A stretch of DNA of 64,000 nucleotides from UMGS1901 sp934122115 (lineage in GTDB: Bacteria; Bacillota; Clostridia; TANB77; CAG-508): contig CAKOVU010000006.1 of assembly GCA_934122115.1 (NCBI GenBank), positions 1 through 64,000 on the forward strand, in the 5' to 3' direction. Positions 34,408-42,583 of this stretch are shown in pieces. The translations under genes and the position numbers were made by a program. Below the pieces are notes generated by a model. That model had not been told where the DNA came from, did not search any database, and saw only the letters and a list, made by a program, of their open reading frames with translations. Positions within the stretch are counted from its first letter, which is position 1. Every line of letters begins with the position of its first letter.

Positions 34408-34453
34408 TTGACATTCATACCGATTTGATATATAATATGGGTATAGTTGTCAA
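34408..34453 (+). promoter_or_regulatory. abiE promoter with overlapping operator-like inverted repeat
   Basis: A consensus promoter, TTGACA (34408-34413), 17 bases, TATAAT (34431-34436), is embraced by an inverted repeat. The left arm 34408-34421 reads TTGACA-N3-ATACC, and the right arm 34440-34453 is GGTAT-N3-TGTCAA. The left arm covers the -35 box and the right arm covers the transcription start. AbiEi proteins are known to bind inverted repeats at their own promoter, so this is probably its operator. Confidence 0.75.
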
Positions 34454-34471
34454 AAAAGAAGGTGATTTTTA

Positions 34472-35053
34472 ATGGATAATATAGAAAAGATTAAAGGACT
34501 AGTACAAAATAATAATGGCATACTATTAGTAAAAGAAGCACAAGAAAACTACATTCATAGACAATATATAAAGCAACTAGAAGAAACAGGATATTTGAAA
34601 AAAGTATCAAAAGGAGTATATGTAAAAGAAGATAAAGAAATAAATGAATTTTTTATCTTAGGACAAAAATATAAAAAAGGAATCTTTTCACATAATACAG
34701 CATTATATTTTTATGATCTAACAGATAGAACACCAATAAGAATGGATATGACATTTCCAAGCTATATAACTGTACATGATAAATCTGTAAATGTTCATTA
34801 TATAAAAAAAGAAAAACATCTTTTAGGATTAAAAGAGATGAGGCTACAAGATGGAACAACAATACAAATATACGATATGGAAAGAACAATATGTGATATT
34901 ATTAGAGATAGAAATAAGATAGATCCACAAATATTTAATGATGCTATAAAAGGATACTTTAAGAAAAAAGAAAAAAATCTAATTTTATTATATGAATATG
35001 CAGAAGAATTTAAAATACAAAGTATATTAAAGAATTATATGGAGGTGTTATAA
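34472..35053 (+). CDS. abiEi: AbiEi-family antitoxin and autorepressor
   Basis: The protein has 193 residues. The N-terminal winged helix (LLVKEAQENYIHRQYIKQLEETGYLKKVSKGVYV) matches the AbiEi_4 type. The C-terminal domain carries FSHNTALYFYDLTDRTP, MRLQDGTTIQIYDMERTICDIIR, characteristic of the family. It would repress the operon and counter the AbiEii toxin without forming a stable complex (type IV system). The AAGGTGA site is good. The toxin gene follows directly. Confidence 0.92.
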   Translation: MDNIEKIKGLVQNNNGILLVKEAQENYIHRQYIKQLEETGYLKKVSKGVYVKEDKEINEFFILGQKYKKGIFSHNTALYFYDLTDRTPIRMDMTFPSYITVHDKSVNVHYIKKEKHLLGLKEMRLQDGTTIQIYDMERTICDIIRDRNKIDPQIFNDAIKGYFKKKEKNLILLYEYAEEFKIQSILKNYMEVL

Positions 35054-35068
35054 CTGAAAAGAAATACA

Positions 35069-35899
35069 ATGAGTTTTAAAGCTATAATAAATAACATGGC
35101 AAAAGAAAATAATGTAACAGCACAATCAGTTTTACAAACATATATGTTAGAAAGGCTATTAGAAAGAATATCAATTTCAAAATATAAAGATAATTTTATA
35201 TTAAAGGGAGGAATGTTAATATCTGCAATGCTTGGAATTGATAGCAGAACTACAATGGATATGGATACAACAATAAAAGGCTTTCCATTAACAAAAGATA
35301 ATATTACAAATATTATGGATGAAATGTGTAATATAGAAATTGATGATAATGTGACATTAAAAATTAACAAGGTTGAATTAATTAGAGAAGATGATGACTA
35401 TGGTGGATATAGAATTACATTTGAAGCAAAATATAATAATGAAATGCCAGTTATAATGAAAATAGATATTACAACAGGAGACAAAATTACATATAAAGAA
35501 ATCAAGTATAGTTTTACATTAATGCTAGAAGATAGAAAAATACAAATATGGTCATATAATGTAGAAACTATCATTGCCGAAAAATTTGAAGCTATTGTAA
35601 AAAGAGGTGTGCTTTCAACAAGAATTAGGGATTATTACGATGTTTATATGCTTATAAATACTCAAAGCAAAATTATTGATAAAAAAACCTTAAAAGATGC
35701 GATAACTTTAACAGCACAATATAGAGGAACAAGTGAAATAATAAAAGATTGGAAGAAGATAGTGGAGAAAATTGCAAATGATAGTAAAATGCAACGACAA
35801 TGGAAAAGATATCAAAAAGATAATTTTTATGCTGAAGAAATAGAATATAATGACTTAATAAATGCTATAAGTAAAGTAGGAAAAATTTTTGACAGTTAA
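35069..35899 (+). CDS. abiEii: AbiEii nucleotidyltransferase toxin
   Basis: The protein has 276 residues from ATG 35069. The DNA-polymerase-beta-like nucleotidyltransferase core shows ILKGGMLISAML and TTMDMDTTIKG, the GG and DxD motifs; EKFEAIVKRGV and RIRDYYDVYML complete the family signature. AbiEii is thought to add nucleotides to tRNA or other acceptors and so arrest growth during phage attack. A GGAGGT site at 35041-35046 is 22 bases from ATG 35069 but 7 bases from an in-frame CTG at 35054, just after the antitoxin stop. A CTG start adding five residues (LKRNT read as MKRNT) is therefore possible. Confidence 0.9.
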   Translation: MSFKAIINNMAKENNVTAQSVLQTYMLERLLERISISKYKDNFILKGGMLISAMLGIDSRTTMDMDTTIKGFPLTKDNITNIMDEMCNIEIDDNVTLKINKVELIREDDDYGGYRITFEAKYNNEMPVIMKIDITTGDKITYKEIKYSFTLMLEDRKIQIWSYNVETIIAEKFEAIVKRGVLSTRIRDYYDVYMLINTQSKIIDKKTLKDAITLTAQYRGTSEIIKDWKKIVEKIANDSKMQRQWKRYQKDNFYAEEIEYNDLINAISKVGKIFDS

Positions 35900-35914
35900 T
35901 ATTTTCTGTTAATT

Positions 35915-35952
35915 AAAGCAACTAACTGATAGATCTGCTAGTTGCTTTATTC
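35915..35952 (+). terminator. Terminator after abiEii
   Basis: The 10-bp stem AAAGCAACTA / TAGTTGCTTT has a 14-base loop and is followed by a short T-rich tail. Confidence 0.65.
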
Positions 35953-35992
35953 GTATTGTAAGTAGTAAAATACAAAAATATTAAAAAAGGTC

Positions 35993-36021
35993 TACACAAA
36001 ATATAAAAAATATGTTACAAT
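35993..36021 (+). promoter_or_regulatory. Promoter of yebC
   Basis: TACACA (35993-35998), a 17-base A-rich spacer and TACAAT (36016-36021), 41 bases before the start codon. It is a near copy of the element at 33393-33421. Confidence 0.5.
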
Positions 36022-36061
36022 TTATAATGATTTTTTATAAAAAGAAAAGGAGGAATTAACC

Positions 36062-36784
36062 ATGTCAGGACATAGCAAATGGCATAACATTCAAGCCAAA
36101 AAAGGAAAAGCTGATGCAGCAAGAGGAAAAATCTTCACAAAACTTGGAAGAGAATTATTAATAGCAGTAAAAGAAGGTGGACCTGACCCGGCTGGGAACT
36201 CTAAACTTAAAAATGTTATTTCAAAATGTAAGGCTGCTAATATGCCTAATGATACTATAAACAATGCAATCAAAAAAGCTTCAAGCAGCAATGAGAATTA
36301 CGAAGAGATTACATATGAAGGATATGGACCCAATGGAGTTGCTGTTATAGTAGAAGCAAGCACAGATAATAAAAACAGAACAGCAGCAGATGTAAGACAC
36401 GTATTTGATAGAGCTGGAGGAAATTTAGGAACTTCAGGATGTGTATCTTATATGTTCAATAAAAAAGGAGTATTAATAATAGATAAAGCAGAAACTGAGT
36501 TATCAGAAGATGATATAATGATGCTAGCTTTAGATGTGGGAGCAGAAGATTTTGAAGCAGATGAAGAGATATATACTGTAACAACATCACCAGAAGACTT
36601 TTCTAAAGTAAGAGAAGCATTAGAAAATGAAGGTTTAAGCTTTGTTGAAGCTTCTGTACAAATGGTTCCAACAACTTATGTTACATTAGATGAAAAGGCA
36701 CAAGAAAGAATGGAAAAATTATTGGACAACTTGGATGAATTAGATGATGTAATGAACGTATATCATAATAGTGAAAATAATTAG
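36062..36784 (+). CDS. yebC: YebC/PmpR/TACO1-family protein
   Basis: The protein has 240 residues. It starts MSGHSKWHNIQAKKGKADAA, the universal family N-terminus, and contains PNDTINNAIKKAS, EGYGPNGVAVIVEASTDN and GGNLGTSGCVSYMF. Members act as transcription regulators or help ribosomes through difficult sequences. AAAGGAGGA precedes the ATG. Length is normal. Confidence 0.95.
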   Translation: MSGHSKWHNIQAKKGKADAARGKIFTKLGRELLIAVKEGGPDPAGNSKLKNVISKCKAANMPNDTINNAIKKASSSNENYEEITYEGYGPNGVAVIVEASTDNKNRTAADVRHVFDRAGGNLGTSGCVSYMFNKKGVLIIDKAETELSEDDIMMLALDVGAEDFEADEEIYTVTTSPEDFSKVREALENEGLSFVEASVQMVPTTYVTLDEKAQERMEKLLDNLDELDDVMNVYHNSENN

Positions 36785-36806
36785 TAAAAAATAGTTCTAA
36801 AAAATA

Positions 36807-36845
36807 AAAAGGATCATATATTTATTATATGGTCTTTTTATTTTT
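36807..36845 (+). terminator. Terminator after yebC
   Basis: A 13-bp stem with one bulge (36807-36820 with 36826-36838) is followed by TTTTA and TTTTT. Confidence 0.6.
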
Positions 36846-36867
36846 GTAAAAAAGCAAGGGAGAAAAA

Positions 36868-37809
36868 ATGAACTATGATAATATTTTAAAATGCTTCCCT
36901 ATTAATATCTCTATAATTTTAAGACAAGCCATAGAAAAAAGTCCCAATAACCTAGAAGAAATACGAGTAAGATTGAATTTGCCAATTATATTGAAATTAG
37001 GAAAATCAGAAGAAATAATAAAATATTATATTTCTAGAGAAGAGATTAACTACATATTGCAGAGAATCTGCGAGAATTCTTTATATTCTTATCAAGAGCA
37101 AATTATAAATGGATACATAACTATAAACGGAGGGCACAGAATTGGGCTTGTGGGAGAAGCTGTTGTAAGGGATAACAAAATAATAAATATAAATTACATA
37201 TCTGGTTTAAATTTTAGAATTAGTAAACAAATATTAGACTGCAGTGAAAGCATTATAAAACACATAATTGATATGCAGCATAACAATATATTAAATACAC
37301 TAATAATATCTCCACCAGGACTTGGAAAAACTACATTATTAAGAGATATCGTAAGGAAAATAAGTAATGGATTTCAGGTGTATCAGAACGTAAAATTTAA
37401 TGGGATAAATGTTAGTGTAATAGATGAGAGAGGGGAAATTGGAGCTTGTTATAAAGGCGTAGCACAAAATGATTTGGGAATAAGAACCGATGTGTTTAGT
37501 GATATTCCAAAAGCAATCGGAATGGGGCTTGCAATAAGGTCTATGGCTCCAAAGGTAATAGTGGCAGATGAATTGGGCAGTATAAGAGATGCAGAAGCTA
37601 TTAAATATGCTACTAGCTGCGGTATAAAAGGTGTATTTACTACTCATGGAAAAGATATTAACGATTTAATTATAAATCCAGCTATAAACGACTTATTAAA
37701 GAATAAAGTTTTTGATGTAATAATTTTTATAAAGGATAGAGAGAAAGAAAAATATATTACAGATATATATAGATTAAATTTTGAAAAAGAAAAATATGAA
37801 ATAATTTAA
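36868..37809 (+). CDS. spoIIIAA: Stage III sporulation protein AA
   Basis: The protein has 313 residues and is a secretion-ATPase-like subunit of the channel between mother cell and forespore. Walker A is SPPGLGKTTLLRDI, Walker B is PKVIVADELG, and VIDERGEIGACYKG is the conserved SpoIIIAA loop. First gene of the spoIIIA operon; a GGGAGAA site precedes the ATG. No clear sigma-E promoter could be picked by eye. Confidence 0.96.
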   Translation: MNYDNILKCFPINISIILRQAIEKSPNNLEEIRVRLNLPIILKLGKSEEIIKYYISREEINYILQRICENSLYSYQEQIINGYITINGGHRIGLVGEAVVRDNKIININYISGLNFRISKQILDCSESIIKHIIDMQHNNILNTLIISPPGLGKTTLLRDIVRKISNGFQVYQNVKFNGINVSVIDERGEIGACYKGVAQNDLGIRTDVFSDIPKAIGMGLAIRSMAPKVIVADELGSIRDAEAIKYATSCGIKGVFTTHGKDINDLIINPAINDLLKNKVFDVIIFIKDREKEKYITDIYRLNFEKEKYEII

Positions 37810-37876
37810 AAAATAGTTCTAAATTTTAATGTGGCAGAATATATATGTAATAGTAAATTTATGAGGGACAAGTATT

Positions 37877-38392
37877 ATGATTTTTATAAAATATACAAGT
37901 ATCTTACTGTTGTTATTAGCATCATCGACAATAGGAATATTGTACTCAAAAAAATATTCGTGTAGAGTAAAAGATTTAGAAGAATTTAATAAAGCAATGG
38001 ACATATTTAAAAGCAAGATAAAATTTACATATAAAACTATTCCAGATGTTTTTAAAGAAATATCTGAAGAGTCAAAAGAAAACATTTCAAAAATATTTGA
38101 AAAAGCAAGTTTGTATATGGAAAATGATTTAGCGTCTAATGCATGGGAAAGAAGCTTAGAGGAAGAAGAAAAAGGTACAAACTTTAATAAAGAAGATATA
38201 GAGATAATAAAAAGTTTAGCAACACTATTAGGAAATTCTGATTTGGATGGACAAATAAATAATATAAATTTAATAAGAGAGCTTATAGATAAACAGATTG
38301 AGGAAGCTAGAATTGAAAAGAATAAAAACGAAAAGTTGTACAAGGTATTAGGAACAAGTATTGGTTTAGTTATTGCGATAATATTAATTTAA
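37877..38392 (+). CDS. spoIIIAB: Stage III sporulation protein AB
   Basis: The protein has 171 residues with an N-terminal and a C-terminal membrane helix and a helical middle resembling type II secretion F-type proteins. GILYSKKYSCRVKDLEEF at the start and LYKVLGTSIGLVIAIILI at the end are typical SpoIIIAB features. It sits in the canonical position between AA and AC; the 67-base gap before it has only weak signals. Confidence 0.92.
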   Translation: MIFIKYTSILLLLLASSTIGILYSKKYSCRVKDLEEFNKAMDIFKSKIKFTYKTIPDVFKEISEESKENISKIFEKASLYMENDLASNAWERSLEEEEKGTNFNKEDIEIIKSLATLLGNSDLDGQINNINLIRELIDKQIEEARIEKNKNEKLYKVLGTSIGLVIAIILI

Positions 38393-38408
38393 GTAAAGGA
38401 GAGTTTTT

Positions 38409-38603
38409 ATGGATATTAATTTATTATTTAAAATAGCAGCAATAGGAATACTTGTTGCAGTTTTATATCAAGTATTGGTACGAGCTGGCAGAGAGGACCA
38501 AGCTATGATGACAACTTTAGCAGGCTTAATAATAGTTTTAACAATGGTAATAAGAGAAATAAGCAGTTTATTTAACACTGTAAGAACAATATTTAATTTA
38601 TAA
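38409..38603 (+). CDS. spoIIIAC: Stage III sporulation protein AC
   Basis: The protein has 64 residues and two membrane helices. LLFKIAAIGILVAVLYQVL and the GREDQAMMTTLAG loop are the family pattern. It is a small membrane component of the SpoIIIA channel. AAAGGAGAG precedes the ATG. Confidence 0.95.
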   Translation: MDINLLFKIAAIGILVAVLYQVLVRAGREDQAMMTTLAGLIIVLTMVIREISSLFNTVRTIFNL

Positions 38604-38618
38604 TGTGGAGGAAGTAAT

Positions 38619-39005
38619 TTGGATATTGTTAAAATAATTGGAATAGGATTAATATCATTAATTATTATAATTATCTTAAAACAGTATAAACCGGAATTTG
38701 CAGTTTATGTATCAATAATAGCAGGGATTTTGATTATAGCTCTAACCATTGGAAAGATAGCTGGAATAATAGATATTTTAAAAAATCTAGCCAATAAAAC
38801 AACAATAAATAATCAATTTCTAGTATTGCTAATAAAGATAACTGGTATAGCAATTTTAACGGAATATACTGTAAGCATTTGTAAAGATTCTGGAGAAAGT
38901 GCAATAGCAAGCAAAGTAGATTTTGGAGGAAAAATAGTGATTATGTCTATGTCTATACCAATTATTAGTAGTTTACTAGAAACTATTATAAAGGTATTGC
39001 CTTAA
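38619..39005 (+). CDS. spoIIIAD: Stage III sporulation protein AD
   Basis: The protein has 128 residues with about four helices; LKQYKPEFAVYVSIIAGI, IKITGIAILTEYTVSICKDSGE and ASKVDFGGKIVIM are characteristic. TTG start 38619 with GGAGGAAG 5 bases before it; homologues start at this point (DIVKIIGIGL). Confidence 0.95.
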   Translation: MDIVKIIGIGLISLIIIIILKQYKPEFAVYVSIIAGILIIALTIGKIAGIIDILKNLANKTTINNQFLVLLIKITGIAILTEYTVSICKDSGESAIASKVDFGGKIVIMSMSIPIISSLLETIIKVLP

Positions 39006-39028
39006 AAATATCCTATAAAGGAGAGCAA

Positions 39029-40178
39029 ATGAAGAAAAAAGCAGTGTTTATATTTATTATAATAATGCTATTATTTGAAAATAAATGCTATGCAAGCACA
39101 AATGAAATAATAAAAAGCCAGACAAATGGTTTGGGAATAACTAGCTTTATAGAAGAGGCAGAAAAATATAAATCTGATGTGCTAGAAGATACAGATGTAT
39201 CAACGATTCTTACTGAAGCAATAAAAGGAAATGTAAACTCGAGCAATATATGGAACAAAGTACTAAAAATCTTCTTTAAAGAAGCTATTTCAAGTATTAC
39301 GGCAATTGCAAGCATAATCATTATAATAGTAATACATAGTATATTAAAAAGTATATCTGATGGGTTAGAGAATAAATCTATATCGCAAATTATTTACTTT
39401 GCTACATATATTCTAATAGTAACAATCGTTATGAAAAACTTTGCAGATATAATAAATATGGTAAAAGCATCAATAGAGAGTTTAGTAGGATTTATGAATT
39501 GCTTACTACCAATACTCATAACACTAATGCTGGCAACTGGAAGTATAGCATCTGCCACAATGCTACAGCCATTGATACTGTTTATAATAACATTAACGGG
39601 AAATATAATTACAAAATTGATAATACCATTTTCTCTAATATCAATAGCACTAAGCATAGTTGCTAATATTTCAGACAAGATACAAATAAATAAATTATCT
39701 AAATTCATAAACTCAACTACGTTGTGGATATTAGGAATAATAATGACAATATTTGTTGGCGTAAGCTCACTGGAAGGTAATATTACAAGTGGAGTAGATG
39801 GATTAACTGTAAAAACTACAAAAGCGGCAGTATCTACTGTTATACCAGTTGTTGGAAAAATACTACGGTGATGCGGTTGAAACAGTCCTAGGTTGTACGA
39901 ATGTACTAAAAAATGCAGTTGGATTTGTTGGAGTAATAATAATAATATCAATATGTGTTGTGCCAATAATAAAATTGCTTACTCTTATGGCGGTTTACTA
40001 TATTGGAGCGGCGCTATGCGAACCGATAGCTGATGGAAAAATTGTAAAATTGTTAGAACAAATAGGAGGAACCTTTAAATTATTTTTAGGAATAATGGTA
40101 AGTGTGTCTGTAATGTTAATTATAGGAATAACTTTAGTTGTTAAAATTACTAATAGCAGCGTTATGCTTGCAAGTTAA
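39029..40178 (+). pseudogene. spoIIIAE: Stage III sporulation protein AE, interrupted by a one-base frameshift
   Basis: The first frame (39029-39871) gives a signal peptide (MKKKAVFIFIIIMLLF) and 279 residues, then reads CGG TGA after VIPVVGKIL. The second frame (open from 39849 to 40178) continues GDAVETVLGCTNVLKNAVG and the remaining membrane helices of SpoIIIAE. Dropping the C at 39866 joins both parts into a normal 382-residue protein. Either the gene carries a real inactivating insertion or the base is a sequencing or assembly error. I find no slippery site that would suggest programmed frameshifting. The rest of the operon is intact. Confidence 0.88.
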
Positions 40179-40189
40179 AGAGGTGAAAT

Positions 40190-40792
40190 ATGATAAGCTG
40201 GCTTAATGGTTGGGTGCAAGAAATAATTGTAGCTGTAATAATTGCTACAATTATAGAAATGCTTCTTCCTCAAGGTGCAATAAAAAAGTATATAAAAGTA
40301 GTAATTGGTGTGTATATATTATTCACTATAATTTCTCCAATAATTAGCAAATTTAAGGGAGCAAATTATTATGAGAATGTAATTTCAGAAACTTCAAAAT
40401 ATGCATTGGAAATAGAAAATAGCAATAACAGGGTAGCAAAAGAAATGGAAGACAGTAGTAGTAAAACAATAAAAGATATTTTTACACAGAATTTAGAAGA
40501 AGATATTAAAAATAAATTAAAGGCCAAAGAATATAGAGTTACAAAATTAAGTGTAAAAGTAAAAGGAAATGAGCAATATGATATAGAAAAAATTAATTTA
40601 TCGGTATCTAAAATAAAAAAGGAAGACACTGAAAAAACAAATACAATTGAAATAGCTATAAATGAAGTAAATATAGACAATAGTACAACAGAAAATGTTA
40701 ATGATGAGGTATCAGAAAAAGATAAAACAGAATTGAAAAAATATTTACAAGAGACATATGGGATAAACTCAGAATCAATTATAATTGATTAA
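40190..40792 (+). CDS. spoIIIAF: Stage III sporulation protein AF
   Basis: The protein has 200 residues. Two N-terminal helices include WVQEIIVAVIIATIIEMLLPQG, KYIKVVIGVYILFTIISPI; the soluble ring-building-type domain follows. AGAGGTGA precedes the ATG, 11 bases after the spoIIIAE stop. Confidence 0.93.
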   Translation: MISWLNGWVQEIIVAVIIATIIEMLLPQGAIKKYIKVVIGVYILFTIISPIISKFKGANYYENVISETSKYALEIENSNNRVAKEMEDSSSKTIKDIFTQNLEEDIKNKLKAKEYRVTKLSVKVKGNEQYDIEKINLSVSKIKKEDTEKTNTIEIAINEVNIDNSTTENVNDEVSEKDKTELKKYLQETYGINSESIIID

Positions 40793-40810
40793 TTTCATTG
40801 GAGGTAAACT

Positions 40811-41419
40811 ATGTTAAAAGAAAAAATATCCAAAATTAAGAGTAGTTTAATTAAATCAGATGGCTCAAATAATAAGAAAACCATAGAGAATTTAGTAGTA
40901 TTTATAATTATACTAATTGTTACAGTTGTTATGATTAATTATATATGGAATGGTAACGAAAAAGCAAAAACACAGGAGCAAAATTTAGTGGGAGCAAAAA
41001 CATTAGCAACAGATACAGAAAAGAGTAAAGCGGATGATGATATGGAAAGCAAACTTGAAAACATTTTGAGTAAAATAAAAGGAGTAGGAGAAGTAAAAGT
41101 AGCGGTAATGTATTCTAAAACTAGCGAAATTGTACCAATGTATAATGAGGATTCTAGCGAGAAATTAACAGAAGAAACAGACTCGAATGGAGGTAACCGA
41201 AAAGTTGAAGAAACTACTGTAAAGAAAGACATAATATATGAAGAAAATAGCGGAATAAAAAGCCCAATAACGCAGAGCATTATAAGCCCAACAATTGAAG
41301 GTGCAATTATTACAGCTAAAGGAGCTGGCGATGCCCAAATAAAAGCTAATATTATACAGGCAGTGGAAGCGGCAACTGGCTTAGCAACACATAGAATACA
41401 GGTTTTTGAAATGAATTAA
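40811..41419 (+). CDS. spoIIIAG: Stage III sporulation protein AG
   Basis: The protein has 202 residues with one membrane helix (about 28-44), a flexible charged linker and a ring-forming domain (LENILSKIKGVGEVKVAVMYS ... IEGAIITAKGAGDAQIKANIIQAVEAATGLATHRIQV). In Bacillus it forms the large ring of the feeding-tube channel. It follows AF by 18 bases with a TGGAGGT site. Confidence 0.95.
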   Translation: MLKEKISKIKSSLIKSDGSNNKKTIENLVVFIIILIVTVVMINYIWNGNEKAKTQEQNLVGAKTLATDTEKSKADDDMESKLENILSKIKGVGEVKVAVMYSKTSEIVPMYNEDSSEKLTEETDSNGGNRKVEETTVKKDIIYEENSGIKSPITQSIISPTIEGAIITAKGAGDAQIKANIIQAVEAATGLATHRIQVFEMN

Positions 41420-41443
41420 AAATTATGAATGGAGATTTTGAAA

Positions 41444-42040
41444 ATGAAAAATGTAATAAAGAAAAATCAAGTGATAATTTTTACGATAGCTTTAATGCTA
41501 ATAGTTGCAGGGTATATGAATTATACTTCAAATAACACAGATACACTAGAAGCTGCTAAATATATGGATACAGAGAAATATGCAGAATTGGGAGATGCAA
41601 GGTTGGTAAGCAGTAATGTAGAAGAGGAAAATATAGTGCAAGAAGAAAATACCATAAAGGAAGAGAATACTGCAGAGGTAAGTTCGACTACTCAACAATA
41701 TTTTTCACAGTCGAAATTGGATAGAGATACAATGTACTCACAAATGATAGAAGCATATCAAAAAATACTAACAGACAATTCAATTTCAGAAGAGCAAAGA
41801 GGAATAGCAGTGCAAGAAATACAAAATATAAATAATAGAAAGAATTCAATTATGATTGCAGAAAATTTGATAAAAAACAAAGGTTTTGAAGATGTTTTAA
41901 TATTTGTAAACGACAACAGCGTAAATGTAATAATAAAATCAGAAGATTTGAAACAAGAGCAAGTTGCGCAGATACAAAACATCATCCAAAGAGAACTTAA
42001 AGTTGAAATAAGTGATATACATATAAGCAATAAAAAATAG
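41444..42040 (+). CDS. spoIIIAH: Stage III sporulation protein AH
   Basis: The protein has 198 residues. An N-terminal helix (IIFTIALMLIVAGYMNYT), a variable Glu/Asn-rich linker and the YscJ/FliF-like domain (RGIAVQEIQNINNR, NLIKNKGFEDVLIFVNDNSVNVII) are seen. It faces the intermembrane space and binds forespore SpoIIQ. ATG 41444 is 8 bases from a TGGAGA site; the upstream ATG 41429 overlaps that site and is rejected. Confidence 0.93.
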   Translation: MKNVIKKNQVIIFTIALMLIVAGYMNYTSNNTDTLEAAKYMDTEKYAELGDARLVSSNVEEENIVQEENTIKEENTAEVSSTTQQYFSQSKLDRDTMYSQMIEAYQKILTDNSISEEQRGIAVQEIQNINNRKNSIMIAENLIKNKGFEDVLIFVNDNSVNVIIKSEDLKQEQVAQIQNIIQRELKVEISDIHISNKK

Positions 42041-42055
42041 GCAATACCATATTGC

Positions 42056-42490
42056 CTAAAACTTGTCTCGTTCCATTCTAGCTAATTCATCACATCTATT
42101 ATTAAATTCATTATCTGCATGCCCTTTTACCTTGTGGAATGTGACGTCGTGCACTTTGGTTAAAGAATATAATTCTTGCCAAAGTTCTTTATTCTTTACA
42201 GGCTCATTACTAGCAGTTTTCCAGTTTTTCTTAATCCAACCATAAATCCACTTTTGTAAAAAAGCATTTACTACATAAGCACTATCACTATAAAGGTCCA
42301 CTTTACAAGGTCTTTTAAGCAATTTTAGTGCTTCAATTACAGCGGTTAATTCCATAATGTTATTTGTTGTATCTGGGGAGCCGCCAGAAATTTCTTTTTT
42401 ATTATCATTAATCATTAAAATAGATCCCCATCCTCCAGGACCAGGATTGCCAGAACATGCACCATCTGTGTAAATTGTTACTTCTTCCAT
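42056..42490 (-). CDS. rnhA: Ribonuclease HI
   Basis: The protein has 144 residues and degrades RNA in RNA-DNA hybrids. Catalytic acids are visible in YTDGACSGNPGPGGWG, NNIMELTAVIEAL and YSDSAYVV, and the last aspartate in KGHADNEFNNRCDELA. The start at 42490 has an AGGAGA site; a longer in-frame ATG at 42523 lies upstream of that site and is rejected. Convergent to the spoIIIA operon. Confidence 0.95.
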   Translation of the reverse strand: MEEVTIYTDGACSGNPGPGGWGSILMINDNKKEISGGSPDTTNNIMELTAVIEALKLLKRPCKVDLYSDSAYVVNAFLQKWIYGWIKKNWKTASNEPVKNKELWQELYSLTKVHDVTFHKVKGHADNEFNNRCDELARMERDKF

Positions 42491-42583
42491 ATAAAAATCT
42501 CCTATAAATTGTAAATTAATCATTTTTATGATATTATAGCAATAAATAAATATAAAAGCAAATGTAAGGGAGGGATTTTGTTA

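Noticed and set aside
39850..39871. Programmed frameshift in spoIIIAE
   Set aside because: The shift is +1 at CTA-C-GGT with no slow stop codon at the shift and no internal Shine-Dalgarno-like stimulator; mutation or sequence error is simpler.
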